Assembly: GCF_954871325.1 (NCBI RefSeq)
Contig: NC_088777.1
Location: forward strand, 15,601,366 to 15,665,365
Source of the DNA: Gordionus sp. m RMFG-2023
Taxonomy: Eukaryota; Nematomorpha; Gordioida; Chordodea; Parachordodidae
Reading direction: 5' to 3'
DNA: 64,000 nt
Both the position numbers and the translations under genes were made by a program. Every line of letters begins with the position of its first letter. Positions within the stretch are counted from its first letter, which is position 1. Under the pieces are notes generated by a model. That model searched no databases, was not told the origin of the DNA, and worked only from the letters and a program-made list of their open reading frames with translations. Shown here piece after piece: positions 46,865-59,872 of this stretch.

Positions 46865-48739
46865 GTATTATGATATTAAGCTATTCTATATTTATCATTA
46901 ATAAATAAAAATGAATTTTAATAAACCAATGGTTTAGGAAGCCCCTTTGTTAGACAAAGTTTCCATACAAAAAATAAATTTCAAAAATATGATTATATTC
47001 TTAAATTTTTTATAAGGCACCTTTATAGTGTATAATTTTAGGTATCTATACATGTATTGTTTTTTAGAATGTCTAAGAAAACACAGGAGTTATAGCCGAT
47101 TTTTCAAAAATCGATATGACAAACCCCAGTCTCCCTCTACCTAAAATTTTCCCTTCTTTAGCCTATGTTACATAATACATTACAAAGATGTATAATATCA
47201 AAAACCTAAACAAAATACATTTTTAATATTATTTTAATTAACCAACTTAACATTCAAATTTCTCTTAAATCCATATTTTGTTAACAAGAATATAACCAAC
47301 ATTTATATATATCAAATCCAGTGATTTATTACAAATTTTAAAATAATTGTATATAAATTCTATTATAAATTCTGTGTAAGTTATATTTTATGATTGTGTA
47401 TTTGGGCATTAAAAGATAACGTTTGATATTTTATTTGATCGTGTTCTCTATAAAATCTTAGTATTGATTTAATTCTTCATAGTTTAATGTGGTACTCAAA
47501 ATTCCTTAATTAAAAATGATAAAGAATAGATTAAGTTGGAATAAAAATGTAATAAATTGTCTTATATATTACAATACAATTATATTATAGAATATATATA
47601 TATGAGATGTCAGTATCAGACACAATAAATTTATTAATAACCAATTTCATTTTTGGCTAAAATATAAACCAAGATTTAATCTTGATTTTTAAAAAAAAAT
47701 CCTTTCAAAATCCAAAAAGAATTTATATGAATGATATAAATTACATAAATTTTTGTTTCGTGATATTTATTAAAAGGCCAAAATTTGAATTTTTAAAAAG
47801 AAATAAAATGAATGGTTGTAGAAGTGAAACAGATTGAAATCGTTATTTTTGGTTAACTTCACTTGACGTATAATAAATTATAGACATGTTATTTATACAA
47901 TGTGTTTTATATTTAATTTATATTTCTTCTTTTTTTTTTATAGAATAGTACTCTATACAATAAATATTATTTCAAAAAAAAAGTTTTAAAAAAATTTTAA
48001 ATCTAAAAAACATATAAATAGTTTTAAAGAAAGACGATTAAACATCATATAAACATTTAATAATACTACTTTATACATTAAAGTACATTACAAATATTAA
48101 ATTATTCATTAAAATAAAACTTATATTTTTTGATCACTAAGGTTTTTAATAAAAACATATTATAAACCTTGTTAAAAGGGCATAGATATATCGTCTAGAA
48201 TTGCAGTGTTCCACTTGCTCAAATGTTTAAAATGAGAAAATGAAAGTTTAAAATCAAATATAGGAAAAAATCGATCAATTAAATAAAAACAAATAATTTA
48301 TAATATTATTTATTAATTATAGTCTAAAAAATTTATAAAATTTATTTGATAAAATTAAAATACAATGTTCAAAATTCTCAATTTACAATAATAACTTCAA
48401 ATCATCAAAAAACACTATATCTTTATTTTTTTTTAAAATTTATCCTTACAATTAATAAAAATGAATATAAAATAAAGATAATATTTAATTAATAATTTTT
48501 TTCATATATTGTGTATAAACTCTAACATTGTTCTAATATCTTTTTTAATTACATCGTTAATTTTGCCATTCATTCTCGGGATCAATTTAATATTTGAAAA
48601 TTTGTTGTAACTTATTATTGATCAAAATTTGGCCTACGTGTTTTTGAATCCTTTAAGATTGATACTTTAATCATATTATAGGATTTAAATGATAATCTAT
48701 ATTGAATATAAAATGGTTCCGCTTTTGTGATTTTAACTG
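46865..48739. other. gene-free AT-rich stretch
   Basis: No gene, RNA or paired repeat recognised. Confidence 0.5.
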
Positions 48740-50090
48740 ACTTTAATTTAAGTGAATGGGATATGGGTGAATTTGGAATTTTTTGATGCGAAATGGAAAT
48801 CTAAATAATTATTAGGGATCATTTCAAATGGCTTTTTATGATTTGCACTTCTTATTAATTTATAAAGAGTGAGAGGTCTATGGATTTCATTTTTTTTGAA
48901 AACATATTTCAATTTGGCTATGCACTGAATCGACCTCTTATAAAACTGAATGACCAGGAGTATCATATTTAATATGTTTCGATTACACTCGTTTTATTAG
49001 CTAAATAATATTTTAAAGCATAAATTATAATGGAATATTTATTTTGAGCCACACATGAATCAGTTCTATAGAATTAGGTGCGGGATAGTTGGAAAATTTT
49101 TAATATCACATCTACTAAAGCTTTCACACTGCAAGCAATATTATTACCAGTTCTTCCAACTTTGTCTTGACTACAATATGTAGTTCCAATATAAATAGAT
49201 AATTTTCTTTTAGAATATGTAGACCCATCCTCAGACCTTGGTAATACTATAATATTTTGAAGGTCAAATGATATGACTAGATTTTTTTGACAACTATAAT
49301 TCTATCCAAACCTGTTTCAATTCTAGTTTCAACATAATATTAATGGTGTTTTTTTGAAAATTATCCATATCTTGTTCATTCATAAATTCTTTATTAATTA
49401 AATACCGTTCGCATTTATCACATTTATCTTTAACTGGTTAGCAAATCCAATATTAATATTATTTTTAAAAATTCTTGTGTAATAATCAGGAATTCTTGAT
49501 AAATCATCAAATTTTTTAGATTATAGATATAAAGTATTATATAATTGAGACTTCCCTCAAAGTATACCTTTGAAGAATCTTTTCGCCTCTAATGCCAATG
49601 GAATTTTAGAATGGTGTTTATATGATCAAAAATAAAATCTTTATCTTGATCAGAAATAACCTTTTAGTACTTTTACCTTTCTATGAGCTAAATAAATTCG
49701 TATTTTGGTATAAATTTTTAAAGAAATAACTAATTAGTTTATTACTTATATCAAGTGTTTGCATAAAAAATTGTCAGCACACTCGAACTTTAACATTCTT
49801 CACTTCAAAAAAATATAAGTATGAATAGTTTTTATAATTTGAAAAATCTTCTGCCCTTCTCTTACATAGAGTCCTAACAATAAATTTGCTATAGAAAGAT
49901 TCTTTAGTTTCATCAGCTAAGCTCCAAAAAGACTTATCAATAATTACTCTGATCTGCATTAACTTTTTTATAACATTGAAATATACATTTATTAGAATGA
50001 TCATTCTGAGTCATCCTTGCTCTTTTCAATCACCTTTCATATTGATATAGGTCTCACCAATTTACCTTTTTCTTTCTTTGCTTTGCTTAA
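48740..50090 (-). pseudogene. DUF7869-type transposon-associated protein relic
   Basis: On the - strand the order of blocks matches a protein family widespread in arthropods and other animals that I associate with DUF7869 (assigned by eye). GETYINMKGD lies near 50060. FWSLADETKESFYSKFIVRT and LCKRRAEDF, then YLYFFEVKNVKVRVC (50004-49774), come before QQFFMQTLDISNKLI. A KCDKCERY zinc-binding pair is near 49415. FDLQNIIVLPRSEDG, STYSKRKLSIYIGTTYCS and GNNIACSVKALVDV lie near 49250-49110. TDSCVAQNKYSIIIYALKYY follows, and RPLTLYKLIRSANHKKPFEM (48966-48748) ends it. Asp-x-Cys-x-x-Gln-Asn is the family hallmark. Stops and frame shifts break it. Confidence 0.6.
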
Positions 50091-51390
50091 AGAAGTTGAA
50101 GGGATAGGTATAGTAATAATAATAAGATTTCTTAATTCAATTTTTATATCTATATTTAATCAACATAAATTATGAGCTAGTAGATTATAAAAAATTGTGA
50201 TAAATTTTACATACAATTACTCAATCTAATTTAATTTTATGTAATTTTTATTTAAATTATGAGCAAGTATATTATTAAAAAATTATGATAAATTTTACAT
50301 AAATTATTTAATTTTAAATTCAATTTATATATATATATATACTTAGATATTACAATGAAAACTATAAAGAAAACTATAAAATAATAAAAAATTTACCTTG
50401 ACATTAAAATAATTTGGGAATAGATATGGAATGAAAATATTTTACGATTCAATATGGAAAGCAAAAAATTAAAAAAGGAGGGAAATATAACACGTGATTA
50501 AATAAGATAATAGGATAGATCATGCATATGAAGCAAAAATTACATCGTTATATGCAAATAGCGCAAAATTGACAGAGCTATAACTTTAGCAAAAATTAAT
50601 ATTTTATAATCTAATTTTTATTTATATATATTGGGAATAATAAGCTATTATCCACTTCTAATTCAAAAAATTTTAAAATTGGAGTTTCCCACTCCAATTT
50701 TAGGTGACAGATATTTAAACTCTATCGAGTTAGAAGTAAGGTAAAATAATGACTATTAAAAAATTTCTATAGATAATAAGGAACAGATGAGAGAGTATAA
50801 CGCAAGAGCGGCATTGAAATCGGAGGGGGGGGGGGGGGTAGTTAAAGTAAGTCATAAAGACGTTATCGTCATTTTAAATGTAATTAAGGAGGGGGGGGCA
50901 GAGGGTAGTTTTGATTTTCTTTTTTGCTAAGTTTTATTTAGTAGAAGAGAAAGTAACATTTTAGAGTTATGAGTGAGAAAAGTAATATCATCATTAGCTT
51001 AGGAGGGTGTAGATCCTGTAAATAAATACTAAAATTCATGTTAACAGCGTGGAAGTGATTTATTGAAAAAAAATCACCAAATAATGTTGTTGAATGATTA
51101 ATTGAATTCAGAGCGAGAAATAAAGTGGATGCCATTTATGCGATGTGAAATCTAATAAAGTAAAAATAAGGATTTATTATTCTATAGATATAGAGAAAGA
51201 TATATCAGATTAACAGGTATTGTTTGAAACGAAGTATAATAGAATACTTTAATATTATATAAGCATGTATATATGATGAGAATATTTTAATTAGAAAAAA
51301 CATGGATATCTATGGTAGGGTCTATTAGAGAATGGTCGGCATCGTAGACCGGTATTTGTTGGATCCCTTCTTTTGTTTTTGAGGAGAAAA
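50091..51390. other. gene-free stretch with poly-G tracts
   Basis: Contains G tracts at 50825-50838 and 50890-50898 and a TA run at 50325-50340. No gene is supported; the small - strand frame at 50938-51135 has no signature. Confidence 0.5.
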
Positions 51391-51399
51391 AATTGAATT

Positions 51400-51850
51400 C
51401 ATATATGTTTAAGGACTTTGGTTGATTGCTTAGAGAAATATAAAGAAAATCAATGTATGTTTGGATGTGCCAAAATAATAGGTGGAAAGATGATACAGTT
51501 GGGAGGGCTGGTTAAGTAAATAAAATATTTTAAGTATTTAGTTATAATATTATAGATCGAGAACAAATTAAAATTTGAAGTAAATATTCCTTCAAATTTA
51601 ACGGGGCCTATATGATGATGGTTATATCGGAATTTTATACGGCTTAGAGCCCTTGAATACTAAAAAATGCCGGGGAAATAAGTTGGCTGTGATAAAAATG
51701 AAGAGAGTGCTTGGATCCTGGGCAAGAACAATGTAGCACAGAGATAGTATCCATACCCCTTATATCGTGAAAAAAATATTAAAAAAACAACACAATTTGG
51801 TAATGGAAGATTTGATCACCCAGTGGAGTAAAGGTCGACTGATGAAGCTT
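51400..51850 (+). pseudogene. LINE reverse transcriptase C-terminal relic
   Basis: Three + strand frames give pieces typical of the end of a non-LTR reverse transcriptase ORF: FKYLVIIL with NKLKFEVN (the FKYLG block, 51520-51580), NLTGPIY then GYIGILYGLEPLN (the LYGSE block, 51595-51650), and NKLAVIKMKRVLGSWAR (the EMRMLRWMxG block, 51685-51730) followed by QWSKGRLMKL. Frame changes and stops are frequent. No 5' part or poly(A) end was identified, so it is a truncated old copy. Confidence 0.58.
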
Positions 51851-52204
51851 GACATAAACAACTATTTTTGAATTAATGACTGCGCAATTTAGATAAAGAA
51901 GTAGAATTTAAGGATATAATAAAATACAATAGCTTATTGTAACTTATATTATTTGAACATGGCAAATTATATTGGATCGAATTAGAAAAGTCGAAATTTT
52001 GACTATATTTAATGAAACCAGAGATAGATCATCCAATAGGTATCGAACTGATAATCACGGTATATGCAGAATCGGCATCGATCAATACCTTTTTAACCGA
52101 TAATAATGGCCAATATCTAAAAATATTAACATTTATAAATTAAAATAAACATAGTTCTAGTCTGCATTAAGCTAAATATTTCATAAAAATCCAATTTATA
52201 AACT

Positions 52205-52375
52205 GAACATAGACCTTCATGGGCCAGGTATGGGCCTAATATTATATTTTCTAGCGGTGGGCTTGGGATTTTTTTAAATATTAAATATGGGCCGCGCCAG
52301 GCCTGGGTCTATAAATCTTTTTGCTTTGGGCCTGAGTTGGCCCAGATAAAAAAATCCAGGTATATGAAAGTCCCT
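52205..52375 (+). repeat. GGGCC-rich repeat fragment
   Basis: Repeated GGGCC/GGCCC motifs (GGGCCAGGTATGGGCC, GGGCCGCGCCAGGCCTGGG) within AT-rich DNA, resembling the nested MITE at 3278-3626. Ends could not be paired. Confidence 0.5.
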
Positions 52376-52536
52376 AAAACTGATAAGAAAGAAAGAAGAT
52401 AAAAACAAACTTTTATATATCTTTTTGATTTAATTTTATAAATTATTATAAATAATAAATTTTGAAAAAAATGATAATATATTAATTATATCTTTATTTT
52501 TCCGGTTACATAATTATATTTTTTGGTGTTTGTGGC

Positions 52537-52759
52537 TACTATTGTTAAATGGCTAGATTTAAGCCAACTTTTAAAAAGGGATAAGTTAATGTTTTATTCA
52601 AAAAATTATTACGCAAACCTGAAGATTTTGATCATTGATTTCACAAAGGTTTGGACATCTATTAGCGAAATCTCAAGTCTTAGACAACATTTTTTTCTGG
52701 CTAAAATTGAGTTAGGCGTTTTAAGAAATCGGCTCAAATTGAGCCATTTAACAACACTA
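52537..52759. mobile_element. MITE of the TAGTGTTGTTAAA family, near-perfect TSD
   Basis: A 223-bp element starting TACTATTGTTAAATGGCT and ending, on the other strand, TAGTGTTGTTAAATGGCTCA. Flanks TTTGTGGC and TTCGTGGC agree in 7 of 8 bases. The open frames across it on both strands (52523-52824) are consequences of the repeat, not genes. Confidence 0.88.
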
Positions 52760-52851
52760 TTCGTGGCATTGACCGACAGTGTTAGTATCGGTTTTTGTAT
52801 TGTCAAGAAGTAAAATCGGTGCAACTCTGATTAAAATTTAAGCTTGTCCCA

Positions 52852-53257
52852 GGCGTCTAGCCAGTGAGGGAGGTGTCAAGAGGACAATTTCCTCTTGCAA
52901 AAATTACAAATGGTTTTTTGCATGGGGGGGGGGGAAGGAGGCAATGAAAAATCCACTCTTCTCAAATTTTCTTGTTCTGAATATTATTTAATTTCCCTCC
53001 TACACCTCCCTCCCCCCCCCCATCCTTTCCTCAAAAATGTATAAAATTTATCATATCAGTAAAAATTAATATTTTTTTTAAAATATTTAGAAAAAAATGC
53101 ACTTTTATATTAAAAAAAGTGAAAAGTCAAAATTATTTTTTAAAAAACGTAACGTAGCCAAAGGCTTGTAATGTGGACGTAATTATCTTCAATAAAATTT
53201 AGGGGGAAAAGCCAACCTTTGCCCCCCTCCCCAGAAAAATTCTGGCAGGCCTATGTT
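52852..53257 (-). mobile_element. family A hAT element, reversed
   Basis: It begins CAGGCGTCTAGCCAGTGAG and ends, on the other strand, CATAGGCCTGCCAGAATTTTT. Inside are C and G tracts and the reversed family block (TTGTAATGTGGACGTAATTA, then AATAAAATTTAGGGG). Flanking 8-mers do not match. Confidence 0.72.
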
Positions 53258-53589
53258 TTCATGAATTGTGATTACAAAGATAGGTTTAATTCTAATTTAA
53301 ATTTTAGCAATAAGTTAAAATTAATTTAAATATTTCTTGTTTATTAATACTATTTATTCCCACGAAAATTTAAGTTATATTTTCTTACATTTATTTACCT
53401 TTAAACACTTATAGATATAAGAAAATTTATCAATTAAAGAAACCATTTTACTTTTGAATACATTTTTGACTCAAATCAATGAAGGATTTGGGATTCATCT
53501 GGCTCTATTCAATTTTACAGCTACTATTAGTTGAAAGATTAATTTTAGTAGAAAATCCTCCAAGAAAAGCTAGGGAGTCTTGTATACTT

Positions 53590-53760
53590 TAAAATATATT
53601 TGGCAATTTTTTTCAAATATATTAAGGTTCTTTTATAATTTGGCAACAATAGCATCATTAGTACAGTCCCAAATGAGAGGTTTTTCTTAGTAACGGAGAA
53701 TAAAAATTAACTCAGAAGTAAGATATCAGAAAATAAATTAATTTCACTAACTCTAATTGG
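53590..53760 (+). pseudogene. hAT dimerisation-domain relic
   Basis: A + strand reading gives SNILRFFYNLATIASLVQSQ, then MRGFS and RRIKINSEVRYQKIN and SLTLIGI. This follows the pattern of the hATC domain (ILATIPVSTATxERSFSxLRRIKTxLRSxM...RLxGLxLxxI). Frames change and a stop lies between. No terminal repeats identified nearby. Confidence 0.42.
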
Positions 53761-55285
53761 TATATACTATATATAAAGATTAAATTCTCAATATAAAACA
53801 ACCTATTAAAAAATTGCTGGAATAACAAAAAAGATTTAATTCCCATTTATGAACGATATTTCGATATTTTTAAATCATCATACAATGTAATGCAATTTAC
53901 ATTTTGGTTTATATATATAGCCATATAATATTTTTTAACAATATTATATTCGCTCTTAAATATTTTGTATTTTATTTTCCAGTATTATTATTTGTGTTCG
54001 GAATAATCATTTATTTAAATATGAGCTGGATCTGATAACTAAAAAAACTTTATTATTAAGAATATTACCCCCCCCCCCTCCAATAGTTCTTGGCTGTCTG
54101 TAAAACCCTATATTGTTTAGAACTCCTTTTATCAAGTAAATTTAGGAAATAGTAAAAAATTTATTTTATTAAAAAATTAGATTTGAAGTTACTTTCTTTT
54201 TATATTTCATAAACCAATGTTTATTTTATTAACATTTTTAAAATCGGATTAAATTTTAATCCATATTATTATTTTTTTTAAATTAATGAACTTCGGGATA
54301 AAATATTGTTAAAAAAGTATCCGAAATATAACAAAATTGTTCATTTGCTTCAAAGTCCATAAAAAAGCAATTATCCTCATGGCGTTATCATTTACCTTAC
54401 GGATGACTTAAAGAGATTAATCAACATATTATATTATCACTCTATTACTATAGTTTCTAATTATACTTTGATATATTTCTTTTTTTATGAACTAGGTATA
54501 TCTTATACATAAAATACGTATTTCAAATTTGTTTTTAGGTTTTATTAAAAGGGGTGGAAGGCTCCTAAAGGATAAAATCTTTATTCTGATTTAATTTCAG
54601 TGAAGTTGGGAACCTGTAAAATAATAATATCTGTGTCGCTCAACTAAAATAATATTTTACAATACAAATTTTGAAATTAATAAATTTGAATTTTTTAATT
54701 CTATATATAATCAATAGATGCTATGCCTTTATACCTAATTTATGCAAAAAACAGCTAATAAAATTCAAATATATTTTAAATATATTTCTGATAAAGTTTG
54801 TATAAGTTTTGGAATAAAAAAAAACACATAATTAATTTGGTCTCAGGCTTATAGATTTTAATAATTCAAAGTTATAAACTGGTTTTTTTAAAAAATTTCG
54901 GGTTTGGTTTCAATCCCTTATTTTAAAGTTAGATTCTTGATAAATAGGATCGAATTTTCTATTGATAGGTTAGAGGATCTTTCATATAATTTGATCGAAT
55001 CAATATCAAGAAAATATCTTATCCATCTCTTATAACCTGTATATGATGCTTTCAATATTTTTGAAGATAACTATCAAAATTTTATGCTGGAATAAAACTT
55101 TATTGGTTAGAGCTGGATTTGCCAAGTTTATTATCCACATTAGTAATTAGTCCTTTTATTCTCCATTTTACAAATATCAGTTCAAATCTATATTATAATT
55201 AATAATATGATATACGGTATTACAAGACTTTGAATTTTCAAACGTAACGTTTTCGTTTTTCTTTATTAAAGGCTTTACTCGTTTT
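53761..55285. other. gene-free stretch
   Basis: Nothing recognised apart from a C tract at 54068-54079, probably another worn G-tract MITE end. Confidence 0.5.
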
Positions 55286-55500
55286 CATAGGCACCATTAT
55301 ATTGCTAAAAAGGCAGTGGCCTATTAGATGGGGCTTTCATCGATAAATTTTATTGGAGGGTTATAATAGGCTCAATTATTTCAGGCCTTTGGGCAGGTTA
55401 AGAATTTTTAAATTCTTGATTTATAGTCATCACTTTTATCAGCTTAAAATATATTTACAAGAGGTGAATTTCTAAAGCCCCCTCCCCCTTTATAATGCAT
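55286..55500 (+). mobile_element. family A hAT MITE, worn
   Basis: Starts CATAGGCACCATTATATTGC; keeps AAATTTTATTGGAGGGTTAT, the GCTTAAAATATATTTAC block and a terminal C-rich CCCCCTCCCCCTT. The right end is lost. Confidence 0.6.
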
Positions 55501-55912
55501 ATACTCATTTCAATCATATTTGATATATCATTAATACTTTATTTACTAAAAGTGAATTAATGCAATTTATCGTGAACATATGATTGTATATGTAAAGAAG
55601 TAATGTAATAAGATATTATACTATATTAAGAAACGAAAAGAAAACTGGGGTAATTAATTATTTTTATATTTAAACTGAAGGCCCTCATCCTGAAGATATA
55701 TGCTTTAATCATGAATTAATTAGCTCATTTTCATATAATATAATAAATGTATACTACATATTAACATTATAATACTTGCACAAATAAAAAAGGTTTGTTT
55801 TATTGTTTTAGGAATTATTTAATATACACACCAATTTTAAAAAACAACCATATATTAATAATTTCGAATTTGATAAATTAAATAAATAATAATTAATCTA
55901 TATGGTTAAATA

Positions 55913-56534
55913 CAGGGACGAGAACCCGAACCCAAACCCTGAACCCGAACCCTCAATATTTCGCTGAACCCAAACACAAATCCGAACCCTTTTTTAAAAT
56001 TTAAGGTTCAGGGTTCAAGCTTTTTTTTTAATTTTAAAATTTATTTATTTTTTTCTAAACTTTCATTTTATTTATTTTAATTATATGTTAAAAATAATAT
56101 AATATAAAAAACATGTAAATTACTATTTTATTTATAAAAGATTTCCTATTTAAAAATAGTTCTTATTTAAAACAATTGTTTTTTTCAAAAAAATATTAAT
56201 TTAAAAAAAAACATTTTTTGATAATTTTTTCGTGTAATTATTTTTGTTGTATTAAAGAGTCGGCCATTTTTCGTAAAAATTTTTAAAATAGAAATATAAT
56301 GTTATTTTTTAAAATATAGTATTATATTATATATAATATATTATAATTATGATAATAAATTATTTTTATGACGATACTAATTAAATTTAAGAAAATTATG
56401 TTTCTGTTATTTTAACTAATTTTAATAAGTTATTATTTTTCTGGTCTTCGAACCCTGAATCCTAACCGGGTTCAGAGATTTTTCATTGAACCCAAACCTG
56501 AACCCATTTTTTAGAAGGAGTGTTCTCGTCCCTG
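55913..56534. mobile_element. hAT MITE C, perfect TSD
   Basis: A 622-bp element with ends CAGGGACGAGAACCCGAACC and, on the other strand, CAGGGACGAGAACACTCC. It has a perfect 8-bp duplication GTTAAATA (55905-55912 and 56535-56542). AACCCGAACCC/GAACCCTC repeats fill both subterminal zones. The ends resemble those of element B (CAGGGATGTGAACCCGAACC), so the two families are probably related. It has no coding frame. Confidence 0.94.
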
Positions 56535-56542
56535 GTTAAATA

Positions 56543-59475
56543 GGCAAAATATTTTCAAGCCTATTGTATATCTTAAAGCAATCAAACAAAATCAAAACAA
56601 TTTAGTCATATTTCAGGAATGTACAATAAATTAGGAAACATTTTCCTTACGTTTAACTTTGAAGGAAAATCAAATTCTGCCAACTATTAAAAATATATTC
56701 ATCTGTAATCTGCCACCAACTCCATAATTTTGACTTACGAATAAGAAAAATTACTCAGCTATAACATTTTTATTATTTTTCATAGGTAGCATCAAATATA
56801 TATGTGTATAGATTTTCCCATCTAATACCCATTAGTACCATATAGGTGATAACCACTGTTACATATATGCTTTAAAACCATTTTATCTTATCTGATCCTG
56901 TCCCTATTATACAATTTGAAAATTTAATTTATTGGTATTATCAAAAATTTAGACTTAGCCATTAAATAAAATAGGAAAATATTGGTTTAACAAAAATTAT
57001 CTCATTTTTGAATATACAATTCCATCCCTAGTTTATTATAATTTTTATTTTTGGTCTAACCGAGCTTGTGCTTTATTTAAATTCTTATAGATATAATGGA
57101 ATGAAAGATAATTGGGAGTGAAAGAAGAATAAATTTAATCCAGCTTTATGCTTCGATTTTCTAATCACTTAATTAAATTAATATTAGGAACAAAAAGTTA
57201 ATTATAAAATCTTTAAATAAATCATGTTTTTATTTTAAGTATATAATAAAATTTAATTAATTATTTTTTATAAATAATATGACTTTTTTTAATCCGAGTT
57301 ATGCCAAATTTATAACCAAAAATTAATTTATACAAGTTTTTTTCAGAATTAAATGTGTCAACATCACATCTTATGTTCAAAGACAAACTTTAATCTCTAA
57401 ATGTATTAGAGAAGATTTTTTTTAATTTTAAGATATTTAGTAGTCAAATTTTCATAAATTAATTGTATAAATTTTTGATAAGAAATTCTGATCTTGTAAC
57501 ATTACCAGCTTTTTAAAATAATCTATAAGTTTATGGTTAAAATTTTTAGTTAAGGATAGACTAGAATTAAACAGATTAAACTAAATGAAAAACCTGAAAT
57601 TTTTTTTTAATTCATCACGTTACTACTCATGGTCTGCCTTGTAACAATCGATTTCTCAAATTTAGGCTTATTGGAGCAAGTTTATCCCTCCATAGCAAGT
57701 GAACGCCATGGTCGTGGCATAGATTGTAATATAAATTTAATTATTATGTTTTATAAACAGATCATAAGTCATTTATAATATCTAAAGAGTCAGATAATTT
57801 TTATAATTATAAATTAATTATAACCAATTAATAAGTTTGTTGTATCTAAGTTCTAACAAATCTACTTATCTTTTCAATCCTACTCTTTTGTTGATATATT
57901 ATTTTCTAAATTTAATTTAAATGTTAAAACATATCGAAAACCTACAATTTAACCCAAGGTCACGTCAAAAATTTATTGCGAGTTAAAGATTTTGAAAATT
58001 AAAATATATATGTTAGAAAGATTATTTTAATTTAAAATTTACATCATACTATAATTAAAGCCATATTATATAGGATAATATAGGCTCTATAAAAATGTAA
58101 AATTAAGAATTACAAGAAAAACGAACATATAAACATTTATAGCTCAACATGATTAAAAAGGTTATCATATTTTATATTTTAATAAATTAGATTTTATATA
58201 ATAAATTTTGTATTAAAAATATCTTTATTTTAAGTATTTAGAGCCTTAATGAAAATCATTTCAGACCACGAAATCATTTTCAGATTAAACTCGGTTGAGC
58301 CTGACATTCTCTATTATAAAGGAAGGTTGTTTAAAGCCTTTACTAACCGAGGGCATTAAAAATTCACAAATACCAATTCTATTAACCATTTTTTAAAATT
58401 ATATTTTAACCATTTGTAAAATATACCACCTTGCGAAATATATATTATCGATTTCTAATTTTCTATTCTAATTATTTTGTATATGAAAATAATAATAGCC
58501 TGCCAAAAATCTAAAATACCTATACCATATAATCTTTATACTACCCATTTAGGGGAAACCTGCTGGCAGCTACACCAGGCCGCCTAAATTATTATTTCAA
58601 GGCCAGCCAAATTTTGTTAATTCTACATTTAAGAGTAAATTGTTATAAAAATGATAAATATTACAAAAAATAAATATAATAATGTATTGGAGAATTGAAG
58701 TGTTGTGAAAGAATGCGTTCAAGATAAACAGATTCTTGAATAAAATTCGCTATTTTAAATGTTATTTTATAAGAATTTTAAACGTAAATGTTTTTTTGTA
58801 AATTTAAAAAATCCTGTCAGTGTTTCCTTTTGATATTCCGACACACTTTTCTTTCAGTGCCTACTAAAAAAAATTGGTAAAAAAACCTAGAATTAAAGAA
58901 ACTCCGGACAAAATATTAATTATATAGTTTTTTTTTTACCATGAATGAGAGACAATTTAGATGAGGAAAGTTTATCAAAAGATTTTAAACGAAAAATAAA
59001 AATAAAAATATTTTAAATAAATTTCGTAGATGCTGCAAATGCAAATAAAGAATATCAGGATTAAAAACCATAATAATCGAAATAGAATATTAAAATTGAA
59101 CATCTAATTTCACCAGAAGTTAAATTATATATTAAATTTTTGTTCTTTTAGGATAAATCAAAATTCAATTGATATGAACATTAAATCTCAATATCGATAG
59201 TTCATTAAGGCTTGCACTAAAGAATTTAAACTTAAAATCAGACACCTCCCACCCTTAAAATAATTAATTTATGCTGTAGTTCTAGGGTATAGGCTTTTGT
59301 TTTGCCCAACTCTTCTTTTATAAGTCTATAGACTTTTAAATAACAGTTCCCGGGCTGTTGCGCGTACAAGTACATGCGGCTTACCCACTAACGTGTAGAG
59401 GTCTCCTCATTTTTATTTTACCCAAATTAATTTAGTTCCAGCAACGTTTAAAAAAAATTGCTCTCTGTTTTGATT
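56543..59475. other. gene-free stretch
   Basis: No gene is supported. A higher-GC patch at 57650-57720 reads LLEQVYPSIASERHGRGIDC after an acceptor-like TTTAG, but nothing recognisable extends it. 58550-58610 (TGCTGGCAGCTACACCAGGCC) looks like repeat debris. Confidence 0.4.
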
Positions 59476-59480
59476 CCTAG

Positions 59481-59872
59481 TGTAACGTTTTGCGAGTTTT
59501 TGAACGGATTGAGAGATTAGAACCGTTGTCAAATAAAGAAAGGTAGAACTAAAATGATACTAACTCTTTATTAAATAATAAGTTAAAATTATAATCAAAC
59601 TAAACTAATTAAAAAAAAATTAAAATAATAAAAAATTAAAATAAAAAATTATAATTAAGTTCGTAAAATCATGATCTTTCTTTCTTTTTTTTTAAGTAAA
59701 ATATTTCCGAATATATATACTTTCTTTTCCAATTCATTTACATCGTCTTTATTCAAAAATTCTAATAATTCGTTAAGTTTTTCTGTTTAACAATCGATTT
59801 GAATATTACTTCGATTTGAATATTACTTCTTTTTCCTCTATTTTATTTCAAAGTAATTTACATATTACAACA
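59481..59872 (-). repeat. LTR, left copy
   Basis: 392 bp, TG...CA bounded, identical by reading to 60820-61211. Confidence 0.93.

Noticed and set aside
52523-52824. Overlapping open frames on both strands
   Set aside because: They span a 223-bp MITE with inverted ends; the two translations mirror each other because of the inverted repeat.
55913-56534. Interstitial telomere repeat (AACCCGAACCC runs)
   Set aside because: The repeats lie just inside inverted ends with a perfect 8-bp duplication, so they are hAT subterminal repeats.
57650-57720. Possible isolated exon reading LLEQVYPSIASERHGRGIDC
   Set aside because: No recognised family, no partner exons and no clear donor; kept only as a note.
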